Below, piece by piece: positions 1 to 7,095 of a stretch of 8,296 nucleotides of DNA. Below the pieces are notes generated by a model. The model was not told where the DNA came from. It ran no database searches and was given only the letters and a program-made list of their open reading frames with translations. Every line of letters starts with the position of its first letter. Within the stretch, counting starts at the first letter, position 1. Both the position numbers and the translations under genes were made by a program. This DNA comes from SZUA-254 sp031379665 (GTDB lineage Bacteria > Bacteroidota > Ignavibacteria > UBA10030 > SZUA-254): contig JANNFI010000045.1 in assembly GCA_031379665.1 (NCBI GenBank), positions 1-8,296 on the forward strand, read 5' to 3'.

Positions 1-1167
1 TGTGTGCTTGTTGGACCTGAACTCTTCCTTGAGCGTCTCGTTGATCGCTTCGCGCAGCGTAAGGAGCGGGGTGTCGGCGGGAATTTCCGTCACGTGATGG
101 TCTTCGGAGCCCTGCTCGTAGGCCGGGGGGATGACGAAATGCAGGGCCGTCTTAGGATCGGGTTCCGCTTCCGCTTCCACCCTGGCGCCGGCTTCTTCGA
201 CCGCCTTCGTGTTTTCCTCCTCGAGGCGCGTGATCTCGACCTCGGAGAGGTCGTCATTGGCTATCAGGTAATTTCGGAATCGGGCGACAGGGTCGGACCG
301 CCGGGCCTCTTCGATCTCCCTGGCGTCACGGTACAATTCCTGCCGGTCGGAGTTGCTGTGCGAGAACATCCTGACGCAATCGGCGTGAACGATGGCGGGG
401 CCCTTGCCATCCTTTACGTAATCGAGGGCGCCCTGCATCCCCCTCCAGGAGTCGAACACGTTGGTCCCGTCGACCCGTTCGATCTTCACGTTGGCGAACC
501 CGGTGAAATTGTCTGCGACGCAGAGGTTGGCGGCTCCCTCAGCGAGAGGGACGGAGATGCCGTACCGGTTGTTCTGGATGACGAAGATGACGGGGAGCGC
601 TTCGCGGGCGGCGCCGCTGATCGCTTCATACACATATCCTTCCGATACCGCGGAATCACCAAAGCTCGCGAACGCGATCTCGTCCCCCTTGTACCGGCGG
701 ATGGCACGGGCCGTACCCGCCGCGTGAAGGGCGTGGTTGGCGGTCGCCGAGGAGACGTTCTGGATCCGGATGGAGGGCTTCGAAAAATGGTTGCTCATAT
801 GGCGGCCGCCGGAGCCGGGGTCGGAGGCGCGGGAAAGGCCGTTCCGCATGAGCTCATCGATGGTCATACCGGCCGCGAGGCAGGTCAGGAGGTCGCGGTA
901 ATAGGAGTACAGGAAATCCTTGCCGGGGCGGAAGGAGAGGCCGAGTATCAATTGAATGCCCTCGTGGCCCGCGCAGGAGGACTGGTACGACCATCCCTTT
1001 CCCTGCCGGACGTAGGTCGCCGCCTTTGAGTCGAGAACCCGGCCCAGATGGATCAGCTGGTACCAGCGTTTCAGGGTCTTGGAGTGGACCGTAATACCGT
1101 TGTCGGTTAACGGTTTAAGGCCACGGGACTTTTTTTCGGTTTTTACTCCCTGCTCTTTTCCTGCCAT
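1..1167 (-). CDS. Fused E1 alpha/beta 2-oxo acid dehydrogenase (thiamine diphosphate), 3' end cut by window edge
   Basis: This is the E1 component of a pyruvate or branched-chain 2-oxo acid dehydrogenase complex. It decarboxylates the 2-oxo acid on thiamine diphosphate and passes the acyl group to lipoyl-E2 in the cytoplasm. The visible 389 residues read without a stop to the left edge. Residues about 30-290 are the alpha-type domain: AGHEGIQ (66-72), YYRD (89-92), GRHMSNHFS (121-129), the diphosphate/Mg motif GDSAVSEG (170-177) ending in QNNRYGIS (198-205), and the loop HSNSDRQELYR (270-280). A charged linker (about 310-338) leads to PLLTLREAINETLKEEF (367-383), the usual start of the beta subunit. 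The chain is therefore a single-polypeptide alpha/beta E1, expected to be about 650-700 residues in all. The third residue of the thiamine motif is Ser rather than the usual Gly. The ATG at 1167 has a weak AAGG four bases upstream. Whether pyruvate, branched-chain or another 2-oxo acid is the substrate cannot be told. Confidence 0.9.
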   Translation of the reverse strand, partial: MAGKEQGVKTEKKSRGLKPLTDNGITVHSKTLKRWYQLIHLGRVLDSKAATYVRQGKGWSYQSSCAGHEGIQLILGLSFRPGKDFLYSYYRDLLTCLAAGMTIDELMRNGLSRASDPGSGGRHMSNHFSKPSIRIQNVSSATANHALHAAGTARAIRRYKGDEIAFASFGDSAVSEGYVYEAISGAAREALPVIFVIQNNRYGISVPLAEGAANLCVADNFTGFANVKIERVDGTNVFDSWRGMQGALDYVKDGKGPAIVHADCVRMFSHSNSDRQELYRDAREIEEARRSDPVARFRNYLIANDDLSEVEITRLEEENTKAVEEAGARVEAEAEPDPKTALHFVIPPAYEQGSEDHHVTEIPADTPLLTLREAINETLKEEFRSNKHT

Positions 1168-1300
1168 TTCGCCTTTTTTCGTTGTTTTACATAACCACAA
1201 GACTTAAATAAGAGAAATATTTTATATGAAGACAAATCTATTTATATTATCCCTTGAATTCGCTTAATTTTCCCCAATTTTTCCCCACGTACCTAACCGC
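1168..1300. promoter_or_regulatory. A+T-rich divergent promoter region between E1 and ymdB
   Basis: This 133-nt gap separates two genes that point away from each other, so it must hold both promoters unless they lie inside the genes. G+C falls to 12 of 60 bases in 1201-1260, against clearly G+C-rich flanking genes. For the E1 gene, the minus strand of 1233-1240 reads TAGATTTG, a match to the Bacteroidota -7 element TAnnTTTG, but no TTG lies at the expected distance upstream. For ymdB, TATATTAT (1243-1250) resembles a -10 but has no good -35. An 8-base palindrome AAATATTT lies at 1215-1222. I see no terminator or small gene here. The region's role as a promoter is secure from layout; the individual elements are guesses. 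Confidence 0.55.
1266..1286. repeat. Two tandem copies of AATTTT(T)CCCC
   Basis: AATTTTCCCC (1266-1275) is followed directly by AATTTTTCCCC (1276-1286), identical apart from one extra T. The pair ends 14 bases before the ymdB start codon, where a ribosome binding site would be expected and none is visible. Two copies about one helical turn apart would suit a dimeric regulator, but chance in an A+T-rich stretch is also possible. Confidence 0.4.
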
Positions 1301-2098
1301 ATGCCCAATCCTGTCCTGAACGTCCTATTCGTGGGTGATATCGTCGGTAAACCGGGGCTCGAAATGGTTGAAACCGTCCTGAAGGGCTTCCTCCAGAAAT
1401 ACGAGGTGGATTTCTGCTTCGTGAACGGCGAAAACCTGGTCGACGGGAAGGGGATCAACGAGGAGTACGCCAAGAGGGTCTTCGACCTTGGGGTCAACGT
1501 AATCACCGGTGGGAACCACCTCTGGGAAAATTGGAGTACGAAAAAGGTCCTGGCGGCGAACCGGAACGTCCTGAGGCCGCTCAATTACCCGGCGGACAAC
1601 CCGGGGAACGGGTTCATCGTCTACGACCTCCCCGGCAAGGGGAAGGTCGGCGTCCTGAACCTGCAGGGGAGGGTCTTTATGCAGCCGATCGACTGCCCCT
1701 TCAGGAAGGGTGAATGGGCGGTGGGGAAATTGCTCGAACAGACGAAGGTCATTCTCATCGATTTCCACGCCGAGGCGACCGCCGAGAAAATGGCCCTCGC
1801 GTGGTACCTGGACGGGAAGGTGTCGGCCATCGTGGGTACGCACACACATGTCCAGACGGCTGACGCCCGCATCCTCCCCGGCGGGACCGCGTTTATCACC
1901 GATGTCGGGATGACCGGTCCGTACGATTCGGTCATCGGCCTTCGGAAGGACATCGCCATCAAGCGCTTCATCCACCAGACCCCGTATAAATACGAGATGG
2001 GGACGCACGACGTCCGGATGAGTGGTGTTTTCCTGAAGATCGACGCCGAAACTGGGAAGGCCCTCAAGATCGAAAGCTTCATGTATCCCGCGTTCTGA
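1301..2098 (+). CDS. ymdB: YmdB-family (TIGR00282) metallophosphoesterase, cyclic-nucleotide phosphodiesterase
   Basis: This 265-residue protein matches the YmdB family along its whole length; family members are usually about 260 residues. YmdB is a calcineurin-like di-metal phosphodiesterase that hydrolyses 2',3'-cyclic nucleotides. In Bacillus subtilis it affects the choice between motility and biofilm. Visible motifs are GDIVGKPG (12-19), NGEN (42-45), GGNHLWEN (70-77), LQGR (121-124), DFHAEATAEK (154-163), GTHTHVQTAD (179-188) and DVGMTG (201-206). The expected metal and active-site residues are all present: D13, E44, N45, N72, H156, H181 and H183. It is predicted cytosolic, with no signal peptide or membrane segment. 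The ATG at 1301 places GDIVG at the family's normal distance from the N-terminus, although no clear Shine-Dalgarno is visible. folD begins 2 nt after the stop, so the two are probably co-transcribed. The family call is firm; the cellular role in this organism is unknown. Confidence 0.93.
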   Translation: MPNPVLNVLFVGDIVGKPGLEMVETVLKGFLQKYEVDFCFVNGENLVDGKGINEEYAKRVFDLGVNVITGGNHLWENWSTKKVLAANRNVLRPLNYPADNPGNGFIVYDLPGKGKVGVLNLQGRVFMQPIDCPFRKGEWAVGKLLEQTKVILIDFHAEATAEKMALAWYLDGKVSAIVGTHTHVQTADARILPGGTAFITDVGMTGPYDSVIGLRKDIAIKRFIHQTPYKYEMGTHDVRMSGVFLKIDAETGKALKIESFMYPAF

Positions 2099-2100
2099 CA

Positions 2101-2991
2101 ATGGCGGCCAAGATCATTGATGGAAAGGCGATAGCGGACACCATTCGCGGCGAAGTCCGTAAGGCGTCCGACCTCCTGAAATCCTCAAAAGGTATTACTC
2201 CCGGACTCGCGTTCATCCTCGTAGGCGAAAACCCCGCCTCACAGGCGTATGTCCGGATGAAAGGGAAGGGATGCGAAGAGGCGGGATTCTTTTCGATCAC
2301 CGATCGTCTCCCGGAATCGGTGTCCGAGGGAGAACTTCTCGAGCTCATCAGGCGGTTCAACCTCGACCCGAGGATCCACGGCATCCTCGTCCAGCTCCCC
2401 CTTCCGGCGCACATCAGGGAAGAGCGCGTGATCCGCGCGATCGATTTCAAGAAAGACGTGGACGGATTCCATCCGATCAACGTCGGGTTGCTCGTCATCG
2501 GCAGGCCGTGCCTCAAGCCGTGTACGCCGCTCGGGATACAGGAATTGCTCCTGCGCAGCGGCATCGAAACGTTGGGACGACACGTAGTGGTAATAGGCCG
2601 AAGCAACATCGTCGGTAAACCAATGACTAACCTCCTGGTGCAGAAGGGGAAAGGTGCGAATGCCGTCGTCACCGTCGTACATTCGGCGGCGGGCGATCTC
2701 TCACGCTTCACCCTCCAGGCGGACATACTGATCGCGGCAATGGGGAAGCCGCATTTTGTAAAGGCAGCGATGGTGAAAGAGGGCGCCACCGTGATCGACG
2801 TCGGGATCAACAGGGTCGCTGACGCGGGCGCGAAATCCGGCTACCGGCTCGTCGGTGACGTGGATTACGAAGCAGTCCTCCCGAAGGCGGGGCACATTAC
2901 ACCCGTTCCGGGTGGCGTCGGCCCGATGACCATCGCGATGCTCCTGAGCAATACCCTCTCGGCCGCGGCCGGGACTGTTTACAGCGACTGA
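2101..2991 (+). CDS. folD: Bifunctional 5,10-methylenetetrahydrofolate dehydrogenase / methenyltetrahydrofolate cyclohydrolase
   Basis: FolD interconverts 5,10-methylene-, 5,10-methenyl- and 10-formyl-tetrahydrofolate in the cytoplasm, supplying one-carbon units for purines and formyl-Met-tRNA and producing NADPH. The 296-residue length is typical. The catalytic segment runs YVRMKGKGCEEAG, with Tyr50 and Lys54 at the positions known from E. coli. QLPLP (98-102), KDVDGFHP (118-125, containing Asp121) and PCTPLG (140-145) line the folate site. VVIGRSNIVGKPM (163-175) is the nucleotide-binding segment, and PGGVGPMT (270-277) is the C-terminal signature. The gene follows ymdB by 2 nt with no visible Shine-Dalgarno of its own, which suggests translational coupling. 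No terminator hairpin is evident after the stop. Both catalytic activities should be present because no key residue is missing. Confidence 0.97.
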   Translation: MAAKIIDGKAIADTIRGEVRKASDLLKSSKGITPGLAFILVGENPASQAYVRMKGKGCEEAGFFSITDRLPESVSEGELLELIRRFNLDPRIHGILVQLPLPAHIREERVIRAIDFKKDVDGFHPINVGLLVIGRPCLKPCTPLGIQELLLRSGIETLGRHVVVIGRSNIVGKPMTNLLVQKGKGANAVVTVVHSAAGDLSRFTLQADILIAAMGKPHFVKAAMVKEGATVIDVGINRVADAGAKSGYRLVGDVDYEAVLPKAGHITPVPGGVGPMTIAMLLSNTLSAAAGTVYSD

Positions 2992-3064
2992 ACCAATCCG
3001 CCACTCCAAGTCGACGAGTTCGGGATTTCCCCCACCCTGCAATTACCACCCCTTCAGAGTTACT

Positions 3065-3073
3065 CCCCCCCCC
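3065..3073. repeat. Nine-base homopolymer of C
   Basis: A run of nine C occurs in the noncoding gap between folD and the kinase gene, about 14 bases upstream of the candidate -33 promoter element. Tracts this long are prone to slippage, but it is outside any reading frame and outside the promoter spacer, so an effect on expression is speculative. Confidence 0.9.
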
Positions 3074-3086
3074 AGCTCCGGTTTTC

Positions 3087-3118
3087 CTTGCAATTAGTCC
3101 CATTTATTAATAATTTCG
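3087..3118 (+). promoter_or_regulatory. Candidate Bacteroidota-type promoter for the kinase/GH3 operon
   Basis: CTTG (3087-3090), 20 bases, then TAATTTCG (3111-3118) resembles the Bacteroidota consensus TTTG / TAnnTTTG with one mismatch in the downstream element. Read as sigma-70 it would be TTGCAA, 17 bases, TAATTT, which is weaker at the -10. A perfect 10-base palindrome TTATTAATAA (3104-3113) overlaps the start of the downstream element and could be an operator. A start about seven bases after the element would give a leader of roughly 20 nt before the GTG at 3146. The same gap (2992-3145) contains two copies of TGCAATTA (3038-3045 and 3089-3096), 51 bases apart. Apart from the C tract and the ribosome binding site I see nothing else in it. 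Confidence 0.35.
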
Positions 3119-3136
3119 GTGGGATTTTAAACAATC

Positions 3137-3140
3137 AGGA
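3137..3140 (+). promoter_or_regulatory. Ribosome binding site AGGA supporting the GTG start at 3146
   Basis: AGGA lies five bases before GTG at 3146. This GTG puts the ATP-binding signature at residue 10, as expected for the family, and there is no in-frame ATG before the conserved region. Confidence 0.6.
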
Positions 3141-3145
3141 AAATC

Positions 3146-4081
3146 GTGACTCAGCAGAAACGGGTGGTAGTCGGTATTGACGGAGGAGGGACGAAAACCC
3201 GCGCGCTGCTGGTGGGCTTCGACGGGACGGTCCTCGCGGAGCTGACCGCCGGGGCGTCGAATATCCAAAAAAAGGGAGTCGCCGAAGCCGCAGAAATTTT
3301 CTTCGACCTGATTCAAAAATGCGCCGAGAAGACCGAAACACCTCACAACGCCATCGCCCACGTCGTCATCGGGGCGGCCGGGGCCGGACGGCCATCGACA
3401 CGTTCCGAACTCACCGCCGCAATCTCATCCCTCGGACAGAAGAATAAATTTCCCCTCACGCAGGTCACGGTCGAAACTGATGCGCGCATCGCCCTCGAGG
3501 CGGCATCCCCCGGGAAGCCGGTCATCGCCCTGATCGCGGGTACGGGGTCGATCGCGCTTTACCGCACGGAGGACCAGCAGATTCATCGCGCCGGGGGATG
3601 GGGGAGCCTCATCGGCGACGAGGGTTCGGGATACGCCATCGCCCGCGACGCCTGCAACGCGGTGATGCGCCAACACGACGGCAGATCAGAGAAGACGCTT
3701 CTCACAGAAAAACTCCTGGCCCACTTCGATCTCCGGGAAATCGAAGACCTGATTCCAAAGATCCACACGGAGAAGGCGGAACTCGCGCCGTTCGCCGAAA
3801 AGGTCTTCCAGGCCGTCACGGAGCGCGACAGGGTTGCGCGCCAGATTCTGTTAAAACACGCCTCGGAGCTCGTCGAGCACGTCCGCATCCTGACTCTGGC
3901 GCACCCACCCAAGAACAAGCTCACGGTCTGTCTGATGGGCGGCCTCCTCGAAAACGACAACGAATATTCGAAACTTGTCCGCGAGAAACTCATCGCGACG
4001 CTGCCGCAGATCGTCGTCCAGAAACCGAAGTTCCCGGCGGCCTTCGGAGCGGCCATCCTCGGAATGAATGCGTTCCGTTGA
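3146..4081 (+). CDS. BadF/BadG/BcrA/BcrD ATPase-family sugar kinase, probably N-acetylglucosamine kinase
   Basis: This 311-residue protein has the ASKHA (actin-like) ATPase fold of the BadF/BadG family, whose short members phosphorylate GlcNAc or related amino sugars with ATP. Visible elements are phosphate-1 GIDGGGTKTRALL (10-22), the TDARIAL segment (111-117) whose Asp112 is the likely catalytic base, phosphate-2 AGTGS (131-135), GGWGSLIGDEGSGYAIAR (150-167), the adenosine-side MGGLLEN (264-270) and PAAFGAAILG (297-306). No signal peptide or membrane segment is seen, so it should be cytosolic. The downstream gene, a NagZ-type glycosidase, overlaps it by 14 nt. That pairing argues for GlcNAc-6-phosphate formation in cell-wall or amino-sugar recycling (a NagK-like role). 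MurNAc or glucosamine as substrate, as for the related MurK and GspK kinases, cannot be excluded. The start is GTG. The family call is firm; the substrate is inferred from context. Confidence 0.85.
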   Translation: MTQQKRVVVGIDGGGTKTRALLVGFDGTVLAELTAGASNIQKKGVAEAAEIFFDLIQKCAEKTETPHNAIAHVVIGAAGAGRPSTRSELTAAISSLGQKNKFPLTQVTVETDARIALEAASPGKPVIALIAGTGSIALYRTEDQQIHRAGGWGSLIGDEGSGYAIARDACNAVMRQHDGRSEKTLLTEKLLAHFDLREIEDLIPKIHTEKAELAPFAEKVFQAVTERDRVARQILLKHASELVEHVRILTLAHPPKNKLTVCLMGGLLENDNEYSKLVREKLIATLPQIVVQKPKFPAAFGAAILGMNAFR

Positions 4082-7034
4082 CCTCTGCCGGAATCCTTCC
4101 GGCGTCATTTTCCTCTTCGCACTTGCCGCACTCCTGGTCTCAGCCGGTTGCGGATCGGGGAGTCCCACAGTCCAGGAATCCGAAAGGCGGGAGTTCCCGA
4201 TGCCGGATGCCAGCGCGGCGCTTCCAATTGAAGCGCTTGCCGCGCCTCCATCCGATTGGGTGAACGAAACCCTCGAGGGAATGACGCTCGAGGAGAAGGT
4301 CGGCCAGATGATCTTCGTCCGGGCCTTCGGCTACTTCCAGAACGACAGCACACCCCGGATGCGGCGCCTCTTCGACCTCGTCGAAAAGCGAAAGGTCGGG
4401 GGAATCTGCCTCTTCCAGGGTGACATCCATACGAGCGCGCTCCTGGTGAACAGGCTGCAGGAACGGGCGGCGGTGCCGCTTCTGGTCGCCGCGGATTTCG
4501 AGTGGGGAATGGCGATGCGGCTGCGCCGCTCCACCCGATTTCCCGAGGCGATGGCCTTGGGCGCCTCTCGCGACACGACGCTTGCGTTCGAGATGGGTCG
4601 CGTGATCGGGATGGAAGCGCGTTCGGTCGGCATCCGGCAGGTCTATGCTCCGGTGGCTGACGTGAACAACAACCCGGCGAACCCGGTCATCAACACGAGG
4701 TCGTTCGGTGAAAACCCCGGGCTCGTCGCTTCGATGGCCTCGGCCGTCTCGCGTGGGTTGCAGTCCGCGGGCGTCATCGCCACTGCGAAGCATTTCCCCG
4801 GCCACGGCGATACCGACGTCGATTCGCACCTCGGCCTCCCGTTCATGCGGCACAGCCGCGGCCGGATGGACAGCGTGGAGCTCGTCCCGTTCCGGTCCCT
4901 TGTACGCGCCGGCGTGGGATCGGTGATGGTGGCCCACCTCGAAGTTCCTTCGCTCGGCGGAAGGACGGGGGTCCCGTCAACGCTCTCGGCCGAGACGGTC
5001 GACTCGCTCCTCGTCCGCTCGATGGGATTCACCGGGCTCGTGGTCACCGACGCGATGGATATGGCGGGGCTCACGAAAAATTTCGGCCCTGACCGTGCCG
5101 CGGTGATGGCGGTGGAGGCGGGCATCGATGTGATCCTCCTCCCGGAAGATGAAGATGGCGCGATCGAGGGGATCCTCGCGGCGGTGCGCGCAGGTAGGAT
5201 CTCCCCGGAGCGGATCGATCGTTCGGTGAGGAAAATCCTCACGATGAAAGAATGGACGGGCCTTCCGGATGGCGGTCCGATCGACCTCGCGGTAGCTTCG
5301 TCGGTGGTGGGGGGGAGCGGAAGCCGGCGCCTCGCAAAGGAAATCGCCAGGGCATCCGTGACGCTTCTCAAGAATGACGGGATCCTTCCGCTCGGGACGG
5401 GCAAAGGGCGGATTCTCCACGTCGTCGTGACAGACGCCGAAGATTACCGCACTGAAATCAACCGGCCCGACATCGCGTGGCCGAACGAGCGGGCGGGCGA
5501 TTACTACGCAGGGCTGATCAGGGCGAGGTGGAACCGCACCCAAACGATGCGCGTCGACCCCTCCACGACCCGCGCGGTCCTCGATTCCCTTACGAAGCTC
5601 GCCCGCGACGCAGGAACGGTCGTGGTGTCCGTCTTCTCGAAGGCGCGTTCGGCGAACGGGTCGCTGGGGTTGCCTGAATCGCTCGTCGTCGCTATTAACA
5701 AGATGGTAGCCTCCAACCCGAAGAGTGTCATCGTCTCGCTCGGCAGCCCGTACGTGCTCGCCGCCCTGCCGGGTGCCGCGGCGTACGTCGCCGCCTATTC
5801 CGACGCAGAGGCGTCGACCGAAGCGGTCGCCGAACTCCTCTTTGGTGAAACGCCGGCTCGCGGACGGCTGCCGGTAACGATCCCGGAGACGTTCCCCTAC
5901 GGTTCGGGGATCATCACGAACCAGTTGACCCTGCGGCACGATTCGCCGTCGGAGGCCGGGATCGATCCGGGCGCGCTCGCCCGGGTGGATTCGGTGCTCC
6001 TGGCCGCGATCGCCGATTCGGCGTTTCCCGCGGCGCAACTGGTGGTGGTCCGGGAGAACGCCGTCGTCCTCGACAAGGCCTACGGCCGGCCGACGTATGA
6101 CCACGAAGACCCGGGCGTCAGCACGACGAACCTCTTCGACATCGCGTCGATGACGAAGGTCGTGGCCACGACAGCCGCAGTCATGAAACTGTTCGACGAA
6201 GGAAAGCTCGGCCTCGACGATCGGGCGGGCCGTTTCATCCCCCGACTCGCCACCGGCGCGAAGGCGACCATCACCATCGAGCAGCTGCTCAGGCACACCG
6301 CCGGATTGCCGCCGTTCAGGAATTACTTCCTCACCTGCTCCACGCCGGAGCAGGCCCTCGATTCGGTCTTCTCGACTCCCCTCGTCGCCAAACCGGGAGA
6401 CACGACCATCTACAGCGATTTCGGCTTTATCGTCCTCGGAAAGATCGTCGAAGCGGTCTCAGGCGCGCGGCTCGACCGGTATGTCGACTCGGTGTTCTAT
6501 TCGCCTCTCGGCATGACCCGCACGATGTTCCTGCCGCCGGCCGCTATGGCCGACAGCGTGATGCCGACGGAGTACGATTCGCTCTACCGCCACGCCCTCG
6601 TTCGCGGTATTGTGCACGACGAAAACGCATACGCGCTCGGCGGCGTCTCGGGCCACGCAGGCCTCTTCTCGACCGCGGAGGACCTGGCCGTGTTCATGCA
6701 GATGCTGATGAACGGCGGGACCTACGGGGGCGTGCGGTACCTCCGGGCCCAGACCGTGGCGCTCTTCACCGCCCGCAGGGATACGTCTCAGGAACGGGGC
6801 CTGGGCTGGGATTTCGTCTCGCTCTCCGGGTATACCTCGGCCGGGGCGTTCTTCGGCCCCCTCTCGTACGGGCACACCGGCTTTACCGGCACCTCGATCT
6901 GGGCCGATCCCGGGAAGAAAATTTTTATTATATTGCTCACGAATCGGGTGTATCCGACCAGAAACAACCAGAAAATAAGGTCCGTCCGACCGGCCGTGCA
7001 CGACGCGGTCCAGGGAGCGCTCCGGGCCCGGTAA
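4068..7034 (+). CDS. Lipoprotein: NagZ-type GH3 N-acetylglucosaminidase fused to a serine beta-lactamase-like domain
   Basis: This 988-residue protein has three modules. A lipoprotein signal (hydrophobic 13-24, then SAG-Cys28) predicts membrane anchoring in the envelope. Residues about 62-395 are a GH3 barrel with the NagZ signature KHFPGHGDTDVDSH (241-254), whose Asp252/His254 are the acid-base dyad, and the nucleophile Asp328 in VVTDAMDM. The NagZ motif DQEGG is changed to DFEWG (143-147). Residues about 425-610 resemble the GH3 C-terminal domain, beginning ASVTLLKNDGILPL. Residues about 630-985 are a class C beta-lactamase/serine-hydrolase fold: Ser694-Met-Thr-Lys697, Tyr782-Ser-Asp784 and His936-Thr-Gly938, the last in place of the usual Lys-Thr-Gly. 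It should release terminal GlcNAc from muropeptides; the serine domain may act on peptide stems or esters. The same architecture is known in Bacteroidota. GH3 relatives can be phosphorylases, but the neighbouring GlcNAc kinase favours hydrolysis. The ATG at 4068 lies inside the kinase gene with GGA four bases upstream. Confidence 0.9.
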   Translation: MRSVDLCRNPSGVIFLFALAALLVSAGCGSGSPTVQESERREFPMPDASAALPIEALAAPPSDWVNETLEGMTLEEKVGQMIFVRAFGYFQNDSTPRMRRLFDLVEKRKVGGICLFQGDIHTSALLVNRLQERAAVPLLVAADFEWGMAMRLRRSTRFPEAMALGASRDTTLAFEMGRVIGMEARSVGIRQVYAPVADVNNNPANPVINTRSFGENPGLVASMASAVSRGLQSAGVIATAKHFPGHGDTDVDSHLGLPFMRHSRGRMDSVELVPFRSLVRAGVGSVMVAHLEVPSLGGRTGVPSTLSAETVDSLLVRSMGFTGLVVTDAMDMAGLTKNFGPDRAAVMAVEAGIDVILLPEDEDGAIEGILAAVRAGRISPERIDRSVRKILTMKEWTGLPDGGPIDLAVASSVVGGSGSRRLAKEIARASVTLLKNDGILPLGTGKGRILHVVVTDAEDYRTEINRPDIAWPNERAGDYYAGLIRARWNRTQTMRVDPSTTRAVLDSLTKLARDAGTVVVSVFSKARSANGSLGLPESLVVAINKMVASNPKSVIVSLGSPYVLAALPGAAAYVAAYSDAEASTEAVAELLFGETPARGRLPVTIPETFPYGSGIITNQLTLRHDSPSEAGIDPGALARVDSVLLAAIADSAFPAAQLVVVRENAVVLDKAYGRPTYDHEDPGVSTTNLFDIASMTKVVATTAAVMKLFDEGKLGLDDRAGRFIPRLATGAKATITIEQLLRHTAGLPPFRNYFLTCSTPEQALDSVFSTPLVAKPGDTTIYSDFGFIVLGKIVEAVSGARLDRYVDSVFYSPLGMTRTMFLPPAAMADSVMPTEYDSLYRHALVRGIVHDENAYALGGVSGHAGLFSTAEDLAVFMQMLMNGGTYGGVRYLRAQTVALFTARRDTSQERGLGWDFVSLSGYTSAGAFFGPLSYGHTGFTGTSIWADPGKKIFIILLTNRVYPTRNNQKIRSVRPAVHDAVQGALRAR

Positions 7035-7087
7035 GCTCAACATCTGCTTCAGGTTACACCGTACTCCCACATTCCAACGCCATCGTC

Positions 7088-7095
7088 GAGATGAT
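7088..7095 (+). promoter_or_regulatory. Weak ribosome binding site for pruA
   Basis: GAGATGAT abuts the ATG at 7096 and differs in one base from the anti-Shine-Dalgarno complement GAGGTGAT. The core GAG is five bases from the start. An ATG at 7091 is closed by a stop after two codons and cannot be the start. The rest of the 61-nt gap (7035-7095) shows no hairpin terminator and no clear promoter. Confidence 0.4.

Noticed and set aside
421..480. Possible frameshift in the E1 gene near the sequence encoding residues 240-245
   Set aside because: A first reading with four G gave a stop, but the sequence has five consecutive C on the plus strand and the frame then continues unbroken to the window edge.
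4..1029. Plus-strand 341-codon open frame opposite the E1 gene
   Set aside because: It is antisense to a clear E1 coding sequence, is low-complexity in Gly/Val/Arg/Asp and has no recognisable motif; it is a by-product of high-G+C codon use.
1325..2101. Minus-strand 258-codon open frame opposite ymdB
   Set aside because: The plus strand carries the complete YmdB motif set; the reverse frame is compositional shadow.
3022..3031. GGGATTTCCC after folD as a terminator hairpin
   Set aside because: The stem would be four base pairs with a two-base loop and no following T tract, so it cannot act as an intrinsic terminator.
4977..6296. Minus-strand 439-codon open frame inside the GH3 fusion gene
   Set aside because: It is Arg/Asp/His-rich shadow coding opposite conserved GH3 and serine-hydrolase motifs, with no family signature.
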